From NCBI GenBank assembly GCA_032358165.1, contig JAALGY010000043.1, positions 1,364,001 to 1,428,000 of the forward strand: a DNA stretch of 64,000 nt, read 5' to 3'. This stretch comes from Diplosphaera chodatii (Eukaryota; Chlorophyta; Trebouxiophyceae; Prasiolales; Stichococcaceae). The translations under genes were made by a program, and so were the position numbers. The notes beneath the pieces are model-generated. The model did not search any database and had not been told where the DNA came from. It saw only the letters and a program-made list of their open reading frames with translations. This document shows, piece by piece, positions 11,527 to 23,065 of the stretch; positions within the stretch are counted from its first letter, which is position 1, and the number at the start of each line of letters is the position of its first letter.

Positions 11527-11904
11527 TCATCTTGACCTTTGGCGCTAAACTCGTTACTGAACTTGGGTGGCTGTGTCCCATGTTGATGTCTCACTCGTGA
11601 TGGGAAGGGTGAAATCTTGGGGTTCACATTGTAGCTTGCAGCAACAGTAGTGGTATGGAGCAAAGTTGGAGCCGACGGTATGTGTGAAGTGCATTGGTGT
11701 CGAACTTGTTGTTCACTCGCACCGGATTCATGTCATCAGCTTACAAATGGATCTGTGCCAGCAGTGTTGGGATACTGTGCTGCGACCAGTGGTGATAGCA
11801 TTCAAGCGAGTTCCAACACATGCCAGTTACTTGCTTGCACGGTGCGAATGCCTCGAGAGTGCCGCCTGGTGAGGAGGCTATCGTATTGTCGGGAAGCCTC
11901 TGCT
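11527..11904. other. Intergenic spacer between convergent genes
   Basis: Holds the 3' ends of a plus-strand and a minus-strand gene. Base composition is lower in GC than the flanking exons, consistent with UTRs. Nothing else is seen. Confidence 0.5.
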
Positions 11905-12369
11905 TCATATACGATCCGAACCCTCAGGGTATGGGAAGATCAGGCGCGGCGGCGTCGCACCATCGTTGATCATGCCAGTTCCCTTGAGGCTGTGTCCGCT
12001 CAGGTCGACTGTCATTGAAGTGGCTGCCAACAGCGCGGCAGCGCCGACGCCAACAGGCATCCGACCAAGTGCAGTGCCCAGCACGCCACCTGCTGCCACC
12101 CCGCCCAGCACCCCGTTCAGCATATCCTTCTTGCCTCGCATCGACTCTGCAAGACACTCGCCACAGGCAAACGCAGCGCCTACAAAGCCCAGCACCAGGC
12201 CGTACTGCCTCATAATGGCACCTGTACGCTTCAGCGCCGGCCACGGCTGGTTGCGCAAGACCAGTGGCACATCGCCCCAGTTGGACTTGATGGCGCCACC
12301 CACTGCTCCAGCGGCAGCGCCTGTGGCGGCAGCACTCGCCGTTGCTGACAGGCAGTCGTCGCCTGCCAT
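11905..12369 (-). CDS. Tim17/Tim22/Tim23/OEP16-family membrane protein (OEP16-3/NDUFA11-like)
   Basis: Single uninterrupted ORF of 154 residues starting MAGDDCLSATASAAATGAAA and ending TAG. It has four hydrophobic, Gly/Ala-rich segments typical of the Tim17/OEP16 superfamily. The central part (WGDVPLVLRNQPWPALKRTG, then QYGLVLGFVGAAFACGECL, then a basic loop MRGKKDMLNG and a Gly-rich helix) matches the order I know for plant OEP16-3, the relative of complex I subunit NDUFA11 (B14.7). The family makes small channels or assembly subunits in mitochondrial or plastid membranes; which one applies cannot be told from sequence. Length fits the family. Whether an upstream exon exists is unclear. Confidence 0.75.
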   Translation of the reverse strand: MAGDDCLSATASAAATGAAAGAVGGAIKSNWGDVPLVLRNQPWPALKRTGAIMRQYGLVLGFVGAAFACGECLAESMRGKKDMLNGVLGGVAAGGVLGTALGRMPVGVGAAALLAATSMTVDLSGHSLKGTGMINDGATPPRLIFPYPEGSDRI

Positions 12370-13108
12370 GCTGCCACCGTGGTGTACACCGGTGCAGCAC
12401 CCTCCTGTGAGGCACTCGCGCCTCGAATGTAGCGAATGTGAGCGGCCGTGGAGCTACGCAGCAGACCTCTGCGATCCAGTCCCCAAGCGTGGGCCTCTAG
12501 TGCCCTATCGTGAATCCACACACTGTTGATGCGTTGGGCGCCCAATCGCAGCGACCTTACCAATCACAGACACAGCGATCCTGGCACCGCTCACTAAGGA
12601 AATTCTGGGTATGCCGCACTAGCGCACTTGGCTTCATGCGCAAGGCGATTTGCAGGCAACGGAGGGGCCTACAAAGAGAGCAACAGCGGGGCCACAGCGC
12701 AGGGGGACCTACCGAAAACCGTTATTGGCAGGCGGCAACTGCATGCTGTCCGACCAACCTAGGCTTCGCGCCGACATATAGTGAGGGTGAGTAGTCCGTC
12801 ACAGCCGCTCCTGTGGCGCTGATCATCTACTAGACAACAGATCCCTGCTGTCTGAGACAGCGGTGCAGCCGATACACCATTGCATAAGTGCAGTTTGAAG
12901 TCGACTGCCCGACTTGAGATTGAGATATGTTTGCACATAGTGTTTGGCGTGGATCAGCAACAGGCATACACTTGCCTGCAATGCCGCCGCATGCTGGTGC
13001 TGTCATGCAACAGCAGCCTATGCACATATTGGACGCTTGATATCGGGTGGCAGCCATGATCTGAGGTTGGCACAACGATTTTGATGCGGCACAGAGCGTT
13101 GATCATCG
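12370..13108. other. Divergent intergenic region
   Basis: Lies between the starts of a minus-strand and a plus-strand gene, so both promoters should be here. No convincing TATA box, exon or repeat was found. Confidence 0.45.
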
Positions 13109-16070
13109 ATGCACCGCCGGGCAGCTGTGCACACCAGCCGTACCGCAGCACAGCCGTCGGTTGTCTTGCAGCACAGACCCGTCCTCAGCACCAGGTGTGT
13201 GCGAGAACTGGACTCGGTATAATTCACATGCATGCTGCAGTACCCAGCGCTTGGATCAATGGGGGCGCAATTGCTCCACTCACATTGGCATATTTGTTTT
13301 CAGGTCAGCAGGGCACAAGCCTCGATCCAGTTGCCGCCAGCTCTTGCATGCAGCTCGCAAGTCAGGAACAGATGCAGAGGCTGAACATCAGAATATCAGG
13401 AGCCCCCTCGAAGGCCTGCAGCAGATCATCACGGCACTCTTCCCTTCGGTGCCTCGGAGCCCGAAACCAGCTCAGCGCACCTCATCTGCCAGGTGCCAAT
13501 CACCATTCAACGCCACTCTGCTCGGCAAATGTTGAAGTGCGGACAGCTGATATGCAGTCCAAACCTCTTATGTGAGTCTTATGGGAAGTGATGACTGCCT
13601 GCAGCAGTGCAAGTGAGGCACCTCAGACTCAGCAGGCGCATCCAGCGGCGCCAGATGCACTTGCTGCCGTCCACCCTGAGGCGCAGTGGGCGGCAGCATG
13701 GCAGGCGTTTGAGGGGGAGGACACCGAGGAGGAGCGCAGGCAGCCAGCTGCGACTGCAGGGCGAAAGCCCGTGGGGAGGCACCGGCAGTCCCCCCACCAG
13801 CAGCGGCATGCCATAGCAAGTGCCAACGCCAGCCCGGCAGATGGCTCCTCAGAGCTGCCAGCTGCCCAGCTCGCACTTCAGGTTGCGCTAATCCTGGAAA
13901 TCCTATCCTTTGCAGTGCTTCTTCCTCCGTTTGACACCAGCAAGATGTGCAGGAAAAGACATATTTACCTGCAAAGTGACCGGAAAGCACTACCTCTCTC
14001 TTTGTCTTGACAGCAGTAAGGGGTCCAGCAAAGAGACATACGCATCTAAAGTGGACATGAAGCACTGCCGCTGCCAAGCAGTTGCGTCTTTATGTGCAGG
14101 GCCTTGACAGAAGGGCACGAACGCAGTTGTTGGTGCTTTCACTGTCTGCCTTAGAGCAGCAAATAGAAGCACTGCCAGACCAGGTGCGCTTGCCTGAGAA
14201 GTTGTCCATAGGAGCTGTGCGCCGACCACCTTGACTGTGTCAGCGTGGCAAGTCGGAGGCACGTTTCTGCAGGCAGAACATGCATCAGAGGCAGACTGGC
14301 GCCTGCTTGTGCCTGCGCTTCTGGCGTCTTGCAGCCTGGCAGCTGCACAAGCGTGGCTCGGCTACGTGCCTGCACAGCTGCAGCAGGAGGCTGCACAGGT
14401 CATCAGCCAGCTTTCAGCAGGTAGAGAACCCTGCAGACTTGTGAGGAGCCCTTGCTGTAAATGCTTGTACCCCGCTGAAAGCACCCCTCATGCCACTTTG
14501 ATGCTTCGCTGCAGGTTCGGCCACATGTGTGCTGGGGCGAGTGAGTCGCGCTGCTCCCTCATCGATTGAAAGGACAGCAGACGATGATGCCGTGTCAGAT
14601 GCAGCAACAAAGCAGCCCACACTGTGGCCAGGGGCCCCGAGCCGAGTCATGCTGCATGCCAGCACAGTTCGCTACCTTCGGTTTGGGTCGCGCCGACCGC
14701 CGCGGCCTGCTCCGGGGCCGAATGCAACCTCCAGCCCAGGAGAGATGGCCACGCAAGCGAGCTCACGATCTAGCGGCACCGGCAAGCAGGCAGGCAGCCA
14801 ACAACCTGCAGCACGGGATGTGCACCTCGGTGGTGTGTCAATGCGGAAGCTGGCACGAGAACGGCTGGACGCTGCGCCTGGTGGCATCAGGTGCTCTGCC
14901 ACCTGCCAACCGCTGCAATGGTGCCATCGCTGAACATTCTGACTGCAGGAAATTTACAGCTGCATGAATGTGTGGCAAGCTGATACGCATGTCCTGATCT
15001 TTGTCATGCTAGCTGGCTGCAGGGGATGGCGCCACCATACTCTGGCAGAGGCCTGGCAAGGCAGCACCGTAGCCTCCGGCCCCGCCGTGCTGCACGACTT
15101 GGCGGTTTGCACTGCAGAGGCTGTAGCGCAAGCTTACCTCGGAGAGGTATGACGCTCAATAAGTGTCTTATGCTGCAGCTTGCCTTGTGATCAAGCCTGG
15201 ACCACAGGACTGCCAGCAGCATGAGCTCTTGGGGCCTAGGGGCCTGGCAATACGTTGTGCTACTGAGTGCCAGATATCAGGAATGGGTTTACATGCGCCT
15301 GTGCAGGCACGCGCGGGCATGGCAGGCGGCCCGTCAAGGCCGGATCTTCTGCTGATGGAGGGCTGCTGGCCTGTGTTCCTACACCGCGGCCTCGCCAGCT
15401 CCCGTGCTCTGGAGCGCTTCCGCAATCAGGTGCCTCTGGTCTGGTGTGCAGATGTCAACTTAGAATGCCTCATCACTTGATGCAACAGCTTTGTGAGGTG
15501 GCTTCGTTGCCCTCCCTTGACTAGCAGAGGTGGGCTGTTACAATATACACACACGATATGCCATGACATGTGCTCTGACGGAAAATGACTGTGAAGTGTG
15601 CAAAGCTGCAGCTGGCTTTCAAGCGGTGGACCGAGCAGCGGTATTGGGAGGTGGTCGCCATATATGAGGACCGGCACGAGGTGGCTGTGTTCGGCATTGG
15701 CGGTCGCCTCATGCGGAAGTCCATCCCTTTCAAGCGGACCAAGGTGCTGCAGGATCCTGCTGCGAGTTTTGCGAGAGCAGCTTACCTTTAAACGGTGTGA
15801 AACTGGTGCCATGTCTGAGCGTCTTCATGCATGCAGGAGCTGGAAGCTCTTGCGGGGTGGAGCGCAGCAATGTGCCTGCTGATGGAGGTCAACGACGTGG
15901 CAGCGCCCCTGCTGCAGCGCCTGTTCACGCACATCAGTGCTGCGCTGCAATGGCTGCTGACGGCGCTCATTGGCAGGGGACTGGGCCTGATATTCCGTGG
16001 CGTTCGCCAAAGCTTCCGAAGGCAGCCGCCAAGAACGAATGGCGGCGGAAGCGTGCCTGCCTTTGTATGA
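13109..16070 (+). CDS. DUF3685-like protein, probably plastid targeted
   Basis: Ten exons: 13109-13194, 13304-13492, 13605-13881, 14082-14183, 14273-14420, 14515-14890, 15023-15146, 15307-15429, 15612-15743 and 15837-16070. They are phase-consistent and give 596 residues. The N-terminus (MHRRAAVHTSRTAAQPSVVL and onward) is rich in Arg, Ser and Ala without acidic residues, like a chloroplast transit peptide. The C-terminal half reads LERFRNQ, then LAFKRWTEQRYWEVVAIYED, RRELEALAGW-like text, EVNDVAAPLLQRLF and TALIGRGLGLIFRGVRQSF. This layout recalls the DUF3685 family shared by cyanobacteria and plastids, whose function is unknown. The last segment includes one hydrophobic helix. The mitochondrial NCA2/DGS1 family, which ends similarly, is the main alternative. 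The gene model is firm; the family call is moderate. Confidence 0.7.
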
Positions 16071-16622
16071 CTAATGGCGTCGCACTTCACCAATATCGAA
16101 TACCTCCGTAAGGACCAAAGTGCTTGCAGTCGGTTGCAACAGCGTGCAGCAAGCATCCCTTCAATTTGCCACCCCCTCCAGACCCCCTGACGAATTTACA
16201 GCCTGGCTCACGTGTACTGCATGTGCAATTGTGCAAACTCGATGTGCAGCACGATAGCTTTGCGACGACTGCCTCAGTCCACACAAAACTGACTGCGTGT
16301 ATTGATGCGCATAGACTTTGCTACCTGACCGACACTGCTGCCTTGCTAAACCGGTCTACAAAGACTCACATCCTCCGACAACGGCACCTGCTTGAGACCA
16401 GCCTTCCGTTGTATGTGGTTCTAGAAGGCGTTGCAGATCACACACGAGGATCTATGCGCAGGATTGCGCACGAACTGCCGAGGTGATCAGAAATTTGTGT
16501 GGAGAACTCGTCAGATCGGTTTTGAGGAAGTTGACACGCTTCTCCAGATCTGTCAGCAGATGCTGAGGCTCGATCACTAGGGCTTCGTGTCTTGAGCATA
16601 CCCGCAGTACGCAGCTGGCACC
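16071..16622. other. Intergenic region upstream of phospholipase D
   Basis: Tandem (head-to-tail) spacer that should include the 3' UTR of the upstream gene and the PLD promoter. No coding bias and no obvious TATA box close to the PLD start. Confidence 0.5.
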
Positions 16623-19600
16623 ATGCCGTGGCTGCATGGAACACTGTATGCTACCATTCTGGAGGCCAAGGACCTGCCAATGGACACGAACACCGGCCTC
16701 AACCTCAAGGTTCCAGGGTCAAAGACTGGATTGGGCAGCAAGCTGATGAAGGGGCTCAAGTCAGTGGACCAGGCTGTGGGTGAGACGTCAAGAGCGGAGC
16801 ACTTGCAGTGCTGCAGCATTTGGTGCCAGCACCCAATCGCACCACTGCAACGTGCTCAAAGGACATCTGGCATGCGGCGTCCGCAAGATCATGGCACCTG
16901 GTGTTGGGCAACGATTGAGATCGATCCTTCAACAGTCGCCCTCCCGTCTTCACTGGTGCTGTTTCGTCGTGCCACAGCCAAGGTGACCAGGTTGGCAGGC
17001 AAGCCTGACTGCTACACGGTGATCGAGCTGGGTGGAGCGCGTGTGGCGCGCACACGCATCGAGATGGACAACAACGACCCAAAGTGGGGCGAGCGCTTCG
17101 TGATCGCCTGCGCCCATGACGTCGACGACGTTGTCGTGCGTGTGAAGGACAAGGACGCTGTCGGATCCAAGACCATGGGACTGGTGAGGCACCTTGCACA
17201 ACCTGCCGTACTGTGAAGGGTCAAGAACAGAACATGCACTTGGCATTCGCCCCCACGCTGCACGATCACGGGTAGATCATGGTGGCGGGTGTGATTTGCC
17301 ATCACCTGCCACGTGCCCGGCTGAGCATGCCCGTTTATGTTGTCGCACCATGTGGCCAGGCGTCTTCTTCAGAGGTTTCCTGACTGACTCCACTGCACTG
17401 TCTTAGATGTAAAGCTGACCCTCGCTGCCTCTGCAGTGCGTGTTCAAAGTGGACCAGCTGGACAAGGGGCAGCTCCTGGAAGGCTGGTTTCCGTTGACAA
17501 ATGAGGATGGGACTGCCATCCATAAGCACCGCCCCATGGTCAACATTGTGCTCCAGTATCAGAGTGTTCTGCAGGTGCATGACTAGCACACACAGTATCG
17601 CATCTGTCCCCACATGAGATGTCATCATAACTTCTGCAGCGACTCTTCGGCACACGTGCACATTTCAAGTGGCTCAATCACCTGCGGTCTGCTGCATGCA
17701 GGACGTCCACTTTCAGCCCAATGCACAGTTTGACGGCATCCACCATTCGTACTTCCCATGCCGCCGCGGCAACCGGGTGGGATCATCAGACCTTCTGCAA
17801 CAGCTGCAGCAACTCAATCGCTACAGACTTCACTCACATCGTCGTCAACATGCGTTCTGTATGAAGATGCCATGTGCATGTGTAGGTGACAATGTACAAG
17901 GATGCACACTGCAACGGCGTGCCTGACATACCGCTGGCCAATGGCACCCTATACAAGCCGGGGAACTGCTGGATCGACGTATACAATGCCATCTGCAATG
18001 CAAAGCACTTCATCTATGCCTGCGGTGTGTCACACATGCAGACCATGCGCATCTGTCATTGCACTTTTTGACGATGGCGACAGGGACACGGTGTGGTGCT
18101 CGCATGTCTGCTAAAGTGGTGAATATGCTGAGTTGCATTGAGCCTGCTTTCTAGACGAATTATGCAGGATGGAGCATCTACACAGAGATCAAGCTGGTGC
18201 GCGACCCAACGTTGCCCAATCACCAGACACCATATCCTACGCTTGGTGAGCTGCTGAAGAAGAAGGCCGATGAAGGCGTCCAGGTCTTGCTCATGGTGCG
18301 TTCTTCACATTTCCGCCCTTGACAAGCTTCCAGACTATGATTGCTCAAGCTTTCGAGACTGCCCTAGGCCGTACACGAGTTTCATGCACCTTGGTGCAGG
18401 CAGATTCAGTCATGTAAGCCATATGCAGCATCTGAAGTCCCTCTCTGTGTGCAGGTGTGGGATGACAGAACATCAGTGAGCGGCCCTGCCGGCATGATCA
18501 ACACTGGTGCGCTGCTGAGTCGTGCACCCTCTGCAGAGCAGCTGCTGCAGGTCAAGACGGCATGAGCATCAAGTGTTGTGCTTACATCTAACATTGCGTT
18601 GCACTGAGCAATTGGAACCTTTTGCAGGTGGCGTGATGGGCACACATGACGAGGACACCCGCAAGTACTTTGCCAACACACGCGTCCACTGCGAGCTGTT
18701 CCAGCGGGAGGGCGCACACGCGCAGGACAGCATCGTCGGCCGCAACACAACCGATCGCATCTTCACGCACCACCAGAAAACGGTATGCAGCTCTGCGGCA
18801 TCACCACAAATTTACAAGCCCTGCACGTATAAGTAAGATGGTAGCCCAGCAACTTGGCGCTCCAACCCATATTATGCATATGTTGAAAACCTGCTACAGA
18901 GTCACATTGGTCGTCATACGGGACTTCGTCTGTTTGTGCAGATCCTGATAGATGCGGAGCCGGATGCGGGCAGCCACCACCCGCCGGGCGCCCGTGTGCT
19001 GACATCCTTCATCGGCGGGCTTGACCTGTGCAATGGACGCTATGACGACGAGGCGCACTCGCTGTTCCGCACACTGACGACGCTGCACTCTGAGGACATG
19101 CACCAGCCGTGCATCCCAGGCGCAGAGATCAGATTTGGCGGTGAGCCTCGCTGTGAGGCAGTTCTGCCACACTCCATCACAAAACATGTTCTCCCTAGAC
19201 ACACCCCAGCACTTCTGCTTATAGCCATGAACGTGTGGCCTTGCAAAAGGTGTGCTGACATTGTGCTGACGACATGGCACTGTATCATCTGGCCAGCTGC
19301 TTCAGAGTGGTTCACGCATGCGAGCAGGACCACGGCAGGCATGGCATGACATCCACTCCCGCATAGAAGGCCCCGCCGCATGGGATGTGCTGCTCAACTT
19401 CGAGCAGCGGTGGCGCAAGCAGTCCAAGAATCCCGGCGCGCTGCTCAATATGACGACGCAGGTGCTCAGCAGCTGAGCTGTTGCAATGCTTGCTGCAGCT
19501 GTGCACAGGGCGGGCGTCGATAGGGTGGCCCTATCCGCCATGTTACTTCATCTGCAAGCAACATGCATGCAGTGGATGTATCTGGAGATCATGCACCAGT

Positions 19601-22314
19601 GTGCCCCGTGAGCTGACGGAAGCCTTCGATTCAAACATGGTCATTCAACGCTGCAGGTGCCGAGCCTGGTGTTTGGCGGCGGCGGCCCGCCTGATGGCGA
19701 CCCCAAAACCATGGTCAAGCAGCCCGAGGATCCCGAGTCCTGGAGCGTGCAGGTGTGGGCTGAGTCACCACCGCCCCTCTGCTGCTGCACAATGGCCAAG
19801 CGGTTGAGACACCTTGGCCCACACAGAGACTTCCTGAAGACGGCAATCCTTCAAACTGTGAGATGCTCACACACCCCTCCAGCATGTGACGGCCGCAACA
19901 GCCGTTCTCGCTTTTCACCCCAGATCCTGCGGTCCATCGACAGCGACTCAGCGGACGGCTTCCCCAGCCACCAGCAGGAGGCAATGCAGATGGGCCTCGA
20001 CTCGGGCAAGGGGAAAATTATCGAGTACAGCATCCAGAAGGTGTGCCATTCGTCTCTGCTGTGCAATTCAGCATTGCCGTTCGTACGCAGATGATGGTAT
20101 GTCACCTTGCATGAGGCGAGTGTTGCCTCACATCAGCAACTATCCAGCATCCGCAATATTGCAAGAGTGAGCACCAGGGCTTCGCTGCACATGTCGATGG
20201 TTTGTGCACTGGTAATTTATGGCTGCTCTGTGGCACAGGCATACATCACAGCAATCCGCCGTGCGCAACATTTCATCTACATCGAAAACCAGTACTTCCT
20301 GGGCAGCTCGCACGTGTGGGCTCAAGACCGCCATGCTGGTGAGTGATGGGACGTGCTGTCGTATCCTTATCTGAACTGGGCATTCGACCAGCTCATGGCG
20401 GATTCAACGTGTGCTATATGCCAGCCCTTGTGCCTACGCTGGCAAAAGTATATATCAGGCCTGAGACACACATGGGGTTGGTGCTTTCGCAGGTGCTGAG
20501 CATCTGGTCTGCATTGAGTTGGCGCTGAAGATCGTGCAGAAGATCAACGCGGGGCAAAGGTTCATGGCTTACATTGTGCTGCCGCTCTTCCCTGAAGGTG
20601 ACACACCCATGTCTTCGCAGTCGAGGTGTTGCTGAGCACTTTGGAAGTGACATGGCGTCGCATGCAGTATCACGCAGTATAGATGCACCAAACACCACCT
20701 TCATGCCCGTGCCACAGTTCTGGATGTACACAAGGTTGCAGCATGCTGTGATTACAGGGGTGCCGGAAAGTGGCGCAGTGCAGGAGATCCTGCACTGGCA
20801 GGGGACGACCGTGCGCATGCTGTACAGCATGATCTCTGAAGCCATCAAAGCAAAGGGTATCCTCCTTATCATCGCAACCCCTGCTGCAAACATGCTGCTG
20901 TATGCCAAAGTTCAAGCTGCAAGCTCAGCTCTGCGCACGCTGCCCAGCAGGCTGCCGACCACTGTGTCGACCGTCCAGCCCGCAGACATCCGGGCACACC
21001 TGCGCAGGCAGCAGCGCGCACCCGACGGACTACCTGCAGTTCTTCGCGCCCGGCAACCGGGAGGCGCAGCGGCCCGACGAGCCGCCGCCGGAGAAGAAGG
21101 CCCCGGGGGGCGGGGGCGCTGAGCTGGCGCAGCTCACCCGCCGCTTCATGGTGTACGTGCACTCCAAGATGATGGTGGTGGACGACGAGGTGAGGGGCGC
21201 CTCGCAACGGATGCCAGACTGTCCTGTGTTCTCATGTTCATAACATGGCCAGTCACTGGGTTGGCAGACACCTCAGAGCTGCACATGTACCCTGGTATGC
21301 ACATGCATCATGTTCAGCTGCAGAGTTGCATCACCTAACGCCAAGCTTGGTGAGAACCTGGCTGCCTTGGCTGCCTCCAGTACATCATCATCGGCAGCGC
21401 CAACATCAACCAGCGGTCGCTGGACGGTGCACGGGACACCGAGATTGCGATGGGTGCCTACCAGACCGGCCACCGCGCGACTGCTGACTCCACGCCTGAC
21501 GGGGATGTGAGCGACGCCTTTTCTGGCGGTTCAAATTATATTGTACTTGCTGACACAACACTCTTATTTGCCGTGAGTGTGGCTCGCATCTGCAGCTATG
21601 CCTCAGCCCTACGAGATAAATGATCCGACCAGATTACAACTTCTTTTGACATGTCCAGTTCAGCTTCCGTTCTCCTTCACAGGTCAAGGGCTTCCGCATG
21701 TCGCTGTGGGCGGAGCACACCGGCATCATCTCCCCGAACTTCGACTTCCCGGCCGACATCGACTGCGTCAGGGAGATGCGCCAGATCGGCACCATCAACT
21801 GGAACGTGCGTGCTGCCTGTTGACATCCCAAAGAGAAAACCGCTGACAAGTTGGTGCGATGCATGGCAGCACATGCTCCACACGACTGCAGCACGCTGAC
21901 ATGCGTGCAACAACCGCTTTTGGTCTTGTGGCATGTTCATATGGCTCGCAACACAGAAGCATGAGTGAAACGTCCCTTGACCATTGGGAGCGACGCACTG
22001 CTCCTGCGACTGCAGGTGTACTCCGGGCCAGAGGTGGCAGACATGGCGGGGCACCTCATGGTGTACCCATACCACATCAGCGAAACCGGGGCAGTCACCT
22101 ACCTGGGCAGCGAGTTCCTGCCGGACACCAAGACCGCAAAGGTGACAGGCGCACAGGGTTCTGCCGGATATAGGCCGGAGCTCGTCTGCAGCTTCAAAGC
22201 ACAGTGTCAACACACCCAAGCTGCTGCACTGCGGGGGCCGCTGACATCTGTGTGCCACCTCTGCAGGTGCTCGGGCAAAAGTCTGCAGCACTGCCATGCC
22301 AGCTGACCACATGA
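16623..22314 (+). CDS. PLD: Phospholipase D, plant C2 (alpha-like) type, complete
   Basis: It hydrolyses phosphatidylcholine and related lipids to phosphatidic acid, a stress and membrane-trafficking signal, acting at membranes with calcium. Twenty exons (16623-16779, 16978-17183, 17437-17574, 17702-17776, 17886-18024, 18168-18295, 18455-18506, 18628-18782, 18942-19140, 19328-19461, 19657-19752, 19924-20040, 20239-20338, 20493-20597, 20758-20856, 21008-21189, 21381-21506, 21683-21805, 22016-22141, 22267-22314) sum to 834 residues in phase; plant PLD alpha is usually about 810. The N-terminus ([17 protein letters not shown]) is the C2 domain, to about residue 170. HKD motif 1 is H347-x-K349-x4-D354 ([13 protein letters not shown]). 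HKD motif 2 is H685-x-K687-x4-D692 ([11 protein letters not shown]). Between them lies [10 protein letters not shown], and [13 protein letters not shown] follows motif 2. No PH/PX domain is present, so it is C2-PLD. Confidence is very high. Confidence 0.97.
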
Positions 22315-23065
22315 GCTGCTGATCGCTGCTCTTCAACGGGCAGGGTCGCTTTGATACAGTTGTTCTCAACCTCTGACTGGACTCTGTTCGTGCTTTCGCT
22401 TTCTGGTACTACTGCTCAGGCATAAACTGCTCAGGGGATGCTGCTCACACATCCATTTGAAATCGTTTGCACCCTAGACAAGAGCTTCCTGTCCATCCTC
22501 TATAGTCTATGGCACTGCAGACCAAATCGATGTGTCGAGCTGCTGCCCCACAAGCACACATTGAACCTCCAAGAAAACACGAATAAACTTTCTGCATCGA
22601 GTTGTGTGCATCAGCAAGAACCCCGAATGTGCCGTCGCTGCGCAGCAAGGGGCTAAAGCCAGCTCCACTGTGCATGACAAAAATGGAAGTAAGAATCCTA
22701 AACAAAGAGGGGGAAAAAGCTCCAAAGCCTGTCGGCTGACCCGCTGCTGCCGCCAGCAGCATGAGTCGTGCGACCTGTAACTCATGCTGCTGACGCCTTG
22801 AGCAAACTGGCATTGGATACCGTCACTGCCCTGCCATGCTGCCCTGTGCTCTTGAATGCTATCTGACTCCATCAAGCCTTGCCCCCTTCTCGATGCCTGC
22901 ACCAGGCACTGCCTCGCCCGCCCAATGTACATTCATTGCCCATGTGCAGCGCTGCACCGCACTGCATTGCCGTTCTCCGCTGCCTGGACTGCCAGGATTC
23001 TGCCTACTGCTGCTGTGTCGCTGTGTGCCCATCCGCGATACGTGCCGTCTGTCAGGTTGTGCGCC
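22315..23065. other. Intergenic spacer between convergent genes
   Basis: Lies between the PLD stop and the kinase stop on the other strand. Composition drops and frames are broken. No exon, RNA gene or repeat recognised. Confidence 0.5.

Noticed and set aside
10208..11548. 446-residue ORF in a second plus frame and a 324-residue minus frame over the acidic protein
   Set aside because: They arise from the repetitive GAG/CAG/GCN codons. They give Arg/Leu/Gln-rich text without start context or splice links, and only the acidic frame continues from upstream exons.
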